From assembly GCA_025450955.1 (NCBI GenBank), contig JANWLJ010000244.1:1-11428 (forward strand): a stretch of DNA of 11,428 nt, written 5' to 3'. A program made the position numbers and the translations under genes. Origin of the DNA: Polyangium sp. (in: bacteria). GTDB taxonomy: Bacteria; Myxococcota_A; Polyangia; Palsa-1104. The notes below the pieces were generated by a model. The model made no database searches. It was not told the DNA's origin and was given only the letters and a program-made list of their open reading frames with translations. This document shows, piece by piece, positions 6,632-11,428 of the stretch (the first letter of the stretch is position 1; each line of letters starts with the position of its first letter).

Positions 6632-8691
6632 TGGCGGCGCAGCGAAAAGAGCAGGCCTCGCTCTTCGACCCGAAGATCCTCGCGCCGGCGGTGCTCGAGA
6701 GCTTCAGAAAGCTCGACCCGCGCCTGCTCGCGCGAAACCCGGTGATGCTGGTGGTGGCCGTGGGCAGCCTGTTTACCACCGGGCTGCTGGTGCGCGACCT
6801 GGCGGCGCATCCGGCGGGCATGGCGCCGATCTGGTTTAGCCTGCTGGTGGCGCTCTGGCTGTGGTTCACGGTGCTGTTCGCGAACTTCGCCGAGGCGGTC
6901 GCCGAAGGCCGCGGCAAGGCGCAGGCGGCGACGCTGCGCAAGATGCGTCAGGAGACCAGCGCGCGCCGGATCGCGGGCGGGCGGGAGGAGGAGGTGCCGG
7001 CCTCCCAGCTCCGAAAAGGCGACACCGTGGTGGTCGAGGCGGGCCAGATGATCCCCGGCGACGGCGAGGTGATCGAGGGAATCGCGTCGGTCGACGAGTC
7101 GGCGATCACCGGCGAATCTGCGCCGGTCATTCGCGAGTCGGGCGGCGACCGCTCGTCGGTGACTGGCGGAACCAAGGTGCTGTCGGATCGGATCGTGGTG
7201 CGCATCGGGTCGAACCCCGGCGAGTCGTTCCTCGATCGGATGATCGCGCTCGTCGAAGGCGCGGCGCGGCAAAAAACGCCGAACGAGATCGCGCTTCACA
7301 TCCTGTTGGTCGGGCTCACGATCATCTTTCTGTTCGCCTGCGTGACGCTGGTGCCGCTCGCGGCCTACTCGGGAATTCAGCTCTCGGCGACGATGATCGT
7401 GGCCTTGCTGGTCTGTCTGATTCCGACCACCATCGGCGGGCTGCTCTCGGCGATCGGCATCGCCGGCATGGATCGGCTCTTGCGCAAGAACGTGATCGCG
7501 ATGAGCGGGCGCGCGGTGGAGGCGGCTGGCGACGTTGACGTGCTGCTGCTCGACAAGACCGGCACGATCACGCTCGGCAACCGGATGGCCACCGCCCTCT
7601 GGCCGATGCCGGGCGTGAGCGAAGCCGAGCTCGCCGATGCGGTGCAGCTCGCCAGCCTCGCCGACGAGACGCCGGAAGGCCGTTCGATCGTGGTGCTGGT
7701 CAAGGAGCGTTACGGGCTCCGCGGGCGATCCCTGCACGAGCTCGACGCTCACTTCATTCCGTTCAGCGCGCAGACCCGGATGAGCGGATGCGAGGTCGCG
7801 GAAAAGGGTGGCCGGCAGATTCGTAAGGGTGCGGTCGAGGCGGTCCGGAAACACGTCGCCGCGCTCGGCGGAAGCGCGCCCGAGGAGGCGGCCGCGATCG
7901 CGCAGCGCATCGGCGATGAAGGCGGCACGCCGCTGGCGGTGAGCGAGGGCGCGCGCGTGCTCGGGATCGTGGAGCTCAAGGACGTGGTCAAAAGCGGCAT
8001 CGCCGAGCGGTTCGCCCGCTTCCGCGCGATGGGGATCCGCACGGTGATGATCACCGGCGACAATCCGCGCACCGCGGGCGCGATCGCCAAGGAGGCGGGC
8101 GTCGACGACTTCCTCGCCGAGGCCACGCCCGAGGCGAAGATGCGGCTCATCAAGGACGAGCAGGCGCGCGGCAAGCTGGTGGCGATGACCGGCGACGGCA
8201 CCAACGATGCGCCGGCGCTCGCGCAGGCCGACGTCGGCGTGGCGATGAACACCGGAACCCAGGCGGCGAAGGAGGCCGGCAACATGGTCGACCTCGACTC
8301 GAATCCGACCAAGCTCCTCGAGGTGGTCGAGGTCGGCAAGCAGCTCCTCATGACCCGCGGCTCGCTCACCACGTTCTCGATCGCCAACGACGTCGCCAAA
8401 TATTTTGCGATCCTGCCCGCGCTGTTCATGGGCGCGTTTCCGGCGATCGCGCCGCTCAACGTGATGCACCTGCGCTCGCCGCTATCGGCGATCCTGGCGG
8501 CTGTCATCTTCAACGCGCTCATCATCATCCTGCTCATTCCGCTGGCGCTCCGCGGCGTGAAGTACCGGCCGCTCGGCGCCGGCGCGCTGCTTCGCCGCTC
8601 GCTCCTCGTCTACGGAGTGGGCGGCGTGATCGCGCCGTTTGTCGGCATCAAGCTCATCGACCTCGCGCTCGGCGCGATCGGTCTCGCGTAG
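6631..8691 (+). CDS. kdpB: KdpB, P-type ATPase catalytic subunit
   Basis: KdpB of 686 residues (E. coli 682), the ATP-hydrolysing subunit of the K+ pump and a P-type (IA) ATPase. Visible motifs in order: actuator-domain TGES (160-163), whose Ser 163 corresponds to the inhibitory phospho-serine (Ser162) of E. coli KdpB; CLIPTT in the fourth TM helix (262-267); phosphorylation motif DKTGT with Asp 308; nucleotide-binding FSAQTRMSG (378-386) and KGA (399-401); MITGDN (473-478) and GDGTNDAP (521-528) of the hinge region. The membrane Asp and Lys needed for coupling are in SIANDVAKYFAI (Asp 587, Lys 590). Seven TM segments fit the hydrophobic stretches. The ATG at 6631 overlaps the kdpA TGA by one base. 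The frame is open far upstream, but that part lies over kdpA in another phase and is not coding. Confidence 0.98.
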   Translation: MAAQRKEQASLFDPKILAPAVLESFRKLDPRLLARNPVMLVVAVGSLFTTGLLVRDLAAHPAGMAPIWFSLLVALWLWFTVLFANFAEAVAEGRGKAQAATLRKMRQETSARRIAGGREEEVPASQLRKGDTVVVEAGQMIPGDGEVIEGIASVDESAITGESAPVIRESGGDRSSVTGGTKVLSDRIVVRIGSNPGESFLDRMIALVEGAARQKTPNEIALHILLVGLTIIFLFACVTLVPLAAYSGIQLSATMIVALLVCLIPTTIGGLLSAIGIAGMDRLLRKNVIAMSGRAVEAAGDVDVLLLDKTGTITLGNRMATALWPMPGVSEAELADAVQLASLADETPEGRSIVVLVKERYGLRGRSLHELDAHFIPFSAQTRMSGCEVAEKGGRQIRKGAVEAVRKHVAALGGSAPEEAAAIAQRIGDEGGTPLAVSEGARVLGIVELKDVVKSGIAERFARFRAMGIRTVMITGDNPRTAGAIAKEAGVDDFLAEATPEAKMRLIKDEQARGKLVAMTGDGTNDAPALAQADVGVAMNTGTQAAKEAGNMVDLDSNPTKLLEVVEVGKQLLMTRGSLTTFSIANDVAKYFAILPALFMGAFPAIAPLNVMHLRSPLSAILAAVIFNALIIILLIPLALRGVKYRPLGAGALLRRSLLVYGVGGVIAPFVGIKLIDLALGAIGLA

Positions 8692-8695
8692 GAGG
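8689..8695 (+). promoter_or_regulatory. Strong Shine-Dalgarno sequence of kdpC overlapping the kdpB stop
   Basis: TAGGAGG at 8689-8695 contains the kdpB TAG stop and lies 7 nt before the kdpC ATG at 8703. It is the best ribosome site in the window and fixes the kdpC start. It also lets kdpC be translated independently of pure overlap coupling, unlike kdpA and kdpB. Confidence 0.8.
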
Positions 8696-8702
8696 CAGGC
8701 AC

Positions 8703-9299
8703 ATGGCGCTCTTGGTGGCGTTACGAGTCAGTCTGGTCACGCTGGTGCTCACCGGCCTTGCGTACCCGCTCGCGGTCACCGGGCTCGGGCAGCTCCTGTT
8801 TCCAGCTCGCGCGTCGGGCAGCCTCGCCTCTGACCTTCAGGGGAGGATCGTCGGGTCGGAGCGAATCGGGCAGGCGTTCACCCGGCCTTACTACTTTCAT
8901 CCGCGGCCGTCGGCGGCGGGCGATCAAGGCTGGGACGCAGCGGCCTCGGGCGGATCGAATCTCGGGCCCACCTCGGAAAAGCTCCGCGAACGGATCGCCG
9001 CCGCGCGAGCGCGGCTGGAATTGGAAAATCCGGACGCGCCGCGGCCGGTGCCCGAGGAGCTGCTCACCACCTCGGCCTCCGGTCTCGATCCCGACATTTC
9101 GCCGCAGGCGGCGCGCTGGCAGGTGGCGCGCGTGGCCAAGGCACGCGGCGTATCGGCGGCCAGGGTGCGTCAGATCGTCGACTCGCTCGTCGAGGATCGA
9201 GATCTCGGGTTTCTCGGCGAGCCGCGGGTGGACGTGCTGATGCTGAACCTCGCGATGGATCGCGACCTCGGGCGTGAGCTTGGGCAGGCCGGGGAGTAG
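8703..9299 (+). CDS. kdpC: KdpC, accessory subunit of the K+ pump
   Basis: KdpC of 198 residues (E. coli about 190), a single-span inner-membrane subunit with a soluble domain that assists the KdpFABC complex. The N-terminal helix covers residues 7-33 (LRVSLVTLVLTGLAYPLAVT). Conserved family blocks follow: GSERIGQAF with YYFHPRPSA (51-71), SGGSNLGPTS (82-91), and TSASGLDPDISPQAA with ARVAKARG (123-149). The C-terminal block FLGEPRVDVLMLNLAMD is normal for the family. The protein then ends in RDLGRELGQAGE, slightly beyond the usual terminus; this tail is echoed in the small ORF that begins after one intervening base. The start is set by the TAGGAGG ribosome site. No defect is seen. Confidence 0.97.
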   Translation: MALLVALRVSLVTLVLTGLAYPLAVTGLGQLLFPARASGSLASDLQGRIVGSERIGQAFTRPYYFHPRPSAAGDQGWDAAASGGSNLGPTSEKLRERIAAARARLELENPDAPRPVPEELLTTSASGLDPDISPQAARWQVARVAKARGVSAARVRQIVDSLVEDRDLGFLGEPRVDVLMLNLAMDRDLGRELGQAGE

Positions 9300-9300
9300 G

Positions 9301-9384
9301 ATGGCCTACCGCGCAAGGCTCGCCTCGCTTCTCGAGGCACGGCGGATCGGCCGCGAGCTGAGTCGAGCCGGAGAAGGCGACTAA
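9301..9384 (+). CDS. 27-codon ORF between kdpC and kdpD, tail resembling the KdpC C-terminus
   Basis: ATG at 9301 starts one base after the kdpC stop, and the ORF ends with TAA at 9382-9384 directly against the kdpD ATG. GGGGAG at 9291-9296 lies 4 nt before the ATG and could serve as a ribosome site. The peptide would be 27 residues, basic and probably helical, ending RRIGRELSRAGEGD. Its GRELSRAGE parallels GRELGQAGE at the end of KdpC, in the same reading phase relative to the match, with codons differing mostly at third positions. It carries GGAGAAGG (9370-9377), the likely kdpD ribosome site 7 nt before its start. It may be a real small protein, a coupling leader that keeps ribosomes moving from kdpC to kdpD, or a decayed duplicate of the kdpC end. 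I know no family for it, and no membrane segment is present. Confidence 0.45.
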   Translation: MAYRARLASLLEARRIGRELSRAGEGD

Positions 9385-10542
9385 ATGGTGGCGCGCTCGG
9401 GCCGCACCCCAGAAGATTTTTTGGCGCTGGTCGAGCGAGGGCAGCGCGGCCGGCTCAAGCTGTACCTCGGCTTCGCGGCAGGCGTCGGCAAGACCTATCG
9501 CATGCTCGAGGAGGCGCGCGCGCTTCGTAGCCGCGGCGTCGACGTGGTCCTGGGCCTCGTCGAGACCCACGGCCGCGCCGAGACCGCGGCGCTCATCGAC
9601 GATCTGGAGCAGGTGCCGCGGCGGCGGGTCGAGTACCGTGGGGTCGGCGTCGAGGAGATGGATCTGGACGTGATCCTCGCGCGTAAGCCCACGATCGCGG
9701 TCGTCGACGAGCTGGCGCACACCAACGTGCCGGGCTGCCGCAATCGCAAGCGCTATCAGGACGTGCTCGAGCTGCTCGATGCCGGGATTCACGTGATCGG
9801 CGCGTTCAACATCCAGCACCTCGAGAGCTTGAACGATCTGGTCGCGCGCAACGCGGGCGTGCAGATTCGCGAGACCATCCCCGACAGCTTTCTCAAGCAG
9901 GCGGATCAGGTGGTCAACCTCGATCTGGCCGTCGAAGACCTGCTCGAGCGCCTGAGCGCGGGAAAGATCTATCCGAACGAGAAAGTCGCCTGGGCGCTCG
10001 AGCACTTCTTCAAGGGGGAGAACCTCTCGACCTTGCGCGAGCTGTCTTTGCGCGAGGTGGCCGAGAGCCTCGACCGCACCGCGACTGCGCGCGCGGCGGC
10101 GGCCGATGTGACCCGGCGGCCGGGCGCCGGTGGGCGGGTGATGGTGTGCATGTCGTCGTATCCGCCGCACGCGGCGACGCTGCTCCGGCGCGGCAGCCGC
10201 ATGGCGGGCCGGCTGTCGGGAGACTGGTTCGTCGTCTACGTCGAGACGCCGAGTGAGGCGCCCGAGCGCATCGACTCGGAGATTCAGCGCCACCTGCACG
10301 AGAACATCCAGGCGGCCAAGGAGCTGGGAGCTGAAGTGGTGCGCCTCAAAGGAAAAGATTCGGTCGCGTCCCTGCTCGATTTTGCGCGCTCCCACGGAGT
10401 CGGGCACATCATCATCGGCCGCTCGCACCAGCCGTGGTGGCGGCAGCTCCTTGGCCGCTCGGTGCCGCTGCGCCTGGTGCGCGAGGCGGCCGGCTTCGAC
10501 GTCCACATCGTCTCGTTCACCGAAGAGGAGCACGCGACGTGA
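9385..10542 (+). CDS. kdpD: Split KdpD: N-terminal sensor and Usp domains only, no kinase
   Basis: A 385-residue soluble protein corresponding to only the N-terminal cytoplasmic part of KdpD (classical KdpD is about 890 residues). The KdpD sensor domain spans about residues 20-230, with Walker A GFAAGVGKT (29-37), Walker B TIAVVDELAHTN (103-114), KRYQDV (122-127) and FNIQHLESLND (141-151). A universal-stress-protein (Usp) domain follows at about 251-376, ending in the typical IIIGRSHQPWWRQLLGRSVP. The chain then stops: the four TM helices (DUF4118), GAF and histidine kinase domains are absent, with no frameshift sign, since the stop overlaps the next gene cleanly (GTGA). Similar free-standing KdpD N-domains are known in other bacteria. 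It should act as a cytoplasmic regulator of the adjacent kinase or another partner. As I recall it, the Staphylococcus c-di-AMP motif in Usp is SxS...FTAxY; here the matching part reads FVVYV, so c-di-AMP binding is doubtful. Confidence 0.94.
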   Translation: MVARSGRTPEDFLALVERGQRGRLKLYLGFAAGVGKTYRMLEEARALRSRGVDVVLGLVETHGRAETAALIDDLEQVPRRRVEYRGVGVEEMDLDVILARKPTIAVVDELAHTNVPGCRNRKRYQDVLELLDAGIHVIGAFNIQHLESLNDLVARNAGVQIRETIPDSFLKQADQVVNLDLAVEDLLERLSAGKIYPNEKVAWALEHFFKGENLSTLRELSLREVAESLDRTATARAAAADVTRRPGAGGRVMVCMSSYPPHAATLLRRGSRMAGRLSGDWFVVYVETPSEAPERIDSEIQRHLHENIQAAKELGAEVVRLKGKDSVASLLDFARSHGVGHIIIGRSHQPWWRQLLGRSVPLRLVREAAGFDVHIVSFTEEEHAT

Positions 10543-11428
10543 CGCTGCGGACAAAGCTCTTGGTGGCGCAGGTGCCGCTCGCGCTCTCGCTGGTGATCAT
10601 CGGCGTGGTCTCGCGCCAGGCGGTCGGCGCGCTCGATCGCAACGCGCAGAACATCCTCAAGGACAATCACCTGAGTGTCCTGGCGGCGCAGCGCATGCGC
10701 GACGTCGTCGACACCTTGTCGCGCGCGGCGCTCGATCACGCGCGCAGCCGCGCCACTCCGGACGTCCGGGCTCTGGCAAAAAAGAGCGCGACCTTCGAGC
10801 GCGAGCTGCATTTCCAGGAAAGCAACATCACCGAGGCGGGGGAGCGTGAGATGACCGCACGCCTCGGCACCGAGTGGGCGCGCTTTCACGGCGAGTGGGC
10901 CCGGGTGATGGCCGCGGCGCCGCCCGAGGCGGAGCGCGCCTACTTCGACACGCTGGAGCCGACGCTGGTGAGGCTCCAGCAGGCGACCGACGACATCACC
11001 GATATCAATCAAGACGCGATCGTGCGCAAGAGCGACGCCGCGCGAAGAAGCGCGCATGCGATGAGCGGCGTGGTGCTCGCGGTCACGTTCGCCGCGTGCT
11101 TTCTCGGCGTCCTGGCGTCGGTGTACCTGACGAACCGATTGACGCGGCCTCTCTCGGTGCTCACCGCGGCGGTGCGGCGCCTCGGTCAAGGCGACGTCGA
11201 GGCGCGGGCGCGGCTCGGGGGCAAGGACGAGATCGCGCAGCTCGCGCGCGAGTTCAACACCATGGCGGATCGACTGGCCGAATATCGCTCGAGCTCGCTC
11301 GGCGAGCTGCTCCACGCCGAGCGGGCGTCGCAGGCCGCGATCGACAGCCTACCCGATCCGGTGCTCGTCCTCGAGGGAGCGCGGCTGCTCAACGCAAATC
11401 AAGCGGCCGAGGATCTGTTTCGCATCTC
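10539..11428 (+). CDS. Membrane sensor kinase (HAMP-PAS), 3'-truncated by the window end
   Basis: The frame is open from GTG 10539 to the window end: 296 residues and still coding. The GTG overlaps the kdpD-like stop by 4 nt and follows GAGGAG (10525-10530) at 8 nt. TM1 is at about residues 7-25. A helical periplasmic domain of about 150 residues (26-175) includes NILKDNHLSVLAAQRM, a pattern I recall from four-helix-bundle input domains of bacterial sensor kinases. TM2 is at 177-197 and is followed by a HAMP domain (about 198-250; NRLTRPLSVLTAAVRRL, then DEIAQLAREFNTMADRL). A PAS domain begins near 265 (AAIDSLPDPVLVLEGARLLNANQAAEDLF). The kinase domain itself is beyond the edge, so the name is inferred from architecture. 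A chemoreceptor is less likely because a PAS domain follows HAMP. By position it replaces the missing transmitter half of KdpD. Confidence 0.85.
   Translation, partial: MTLRTKLLVAQVPLALSLVIIGVVSRQAVGALDRNAQNILKDNHLSVLAAQRMRDVVDTLSRAALDHARSRATPDVRALAKKSATFERELHFQESNITEAGEREMTARLGTEWARFHGEWARVMAAAPPEAERAYFDTLEPTLVRLQQATDDITDINQDAIVRKSDAARRSAHAMSGVVLAVTFAACFLGVLASVYLTNRLTRPLSVLTAAVRRLGQGDVEARARLGGKDEIAQLAREFNTMADRLAEYRSSSLGELLHAERASQAAIDSLPDPVLVLEGARLLNANQAAEDLFRI

Larger units (their letters stand above)
3661..11428 (+). other. Predicted operon: beta-barrel - kdpF - kdpA - kdpB - kdpC - small ORF - split kdpD - sensor kinase
   Basis: Eight same-strand genes with junctions of 11 nt, a 1-nt overlap, a 1-nt overlap, 11 nt, 1 nt, 0 nt and a 4-nt overlap. 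No internal gap is large enough for a separate promoter plus terminator, and no terminator hairpin was seen inside. Pump and sensor genes are therefore likely on one transcript from the 3431-3660 region, with stop-start coupling at most joints. The operon continues past the window; a response-regulator gene is expected next but is not visible. Confidence 0.75.

Noticed and set aside
6625..8469. 614-codon open frame on the minus strand opposite kdpB
   Set aside because: It is an antisense shadow of kdpB rich in Arg/His/Asp, with no domain and no ribosome site.
9064..10554. 496-codon open frame on the minus strand opposite kdpC/kdpD
   Set aside because: It crosses two real genes and the gap between them and has no domain motif, so it is a shadow.
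10284..11315. 343-codon open frame on the minus strand opposite the sensor kinase
   Set aside because: The plus strand encodes TM, HAMP and PAS features in frame with a coupled GTG start. The minus product is Arg/His-rich and featureless.

Overview
This is a GC-rich (about two-thirds G+C by eye) bacterial chromosomal window with tightly packed genes. The mix of kelch-like lipoproteins built on DGTLGPW repeats, a stand-alone class III adenylate cyclase, a GAF-GGDEF protein and a Kdp system with a split sensor suggests a Myxococcota/deltaproteobacterial-type organism. That assignment is inferred from gene content and composition; there is no rRNA or other phylogenetic marker here.

Left third (1-2290). 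The 3' end of a GAF-GGDEF diguanylate cyclase gene is followed by two lipoprotein genes on the same strand. The first encodes a six-repeat kelch-like beta-propeller of 365 residues. The second encodes a 154-residue protein of unknown function and overlaps the first by 4 nt. A class III adenylate cyclase gene (3430-2291, minus strand) converges on this group.

Middle and right (3431-11428). A 230-nt intergenic region separates the cyclase gene from a long plus-strand operon that runs off the end of the window. It encodes an OmpL-like outer-membrane beta-barrel protein, then kdpF, kdpA, kdpB, kdpC, a 27-codon small ORF, a KdpD-type protein containing only the N-terminal sensor and Usp domains (385 aa), and a separate two-TM HAMP-PAS sensor kinase cut by the window end. 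Junctions are very tight: 11 nt, 1-nt overlap, 1-nt overlap, 11 nt, 1 nt, 0 nt and 4-nt overlap in order. This implies one transcript with translational coupling.

How it works together. KdpFABC is the high-affinity, ATP-driven K+ uptake pump of the inner membrane: KdpA is the K+-selective channel-like subunit, KdpB the P-type ATPase, and KdpC and KdpF small accessory subunits. All key pump motifs are intact. The beta-barrel protein probably carries solute across the outer membrane for the pump. Sensing is split: the soluble KdpD/Usp module lacks the four TM helices, GAF and kinase domains of classical KdpD, and the next gene supplies an unrelated membrane input domain with HAMP and PAS. No kdpE is seen before the window ends.

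The points most worth a second look are the split sensor and its foreign kinase partner, the 27-codon ORF whose C-terminus echoes the tail of KdpC, the beta-barrel gene fused into the kdp operon, and the adenylate cyclase divergent from it. I see no CRISPR array, tRNA, rRNA, insertion sequence, prophage gene or phage-defence system.
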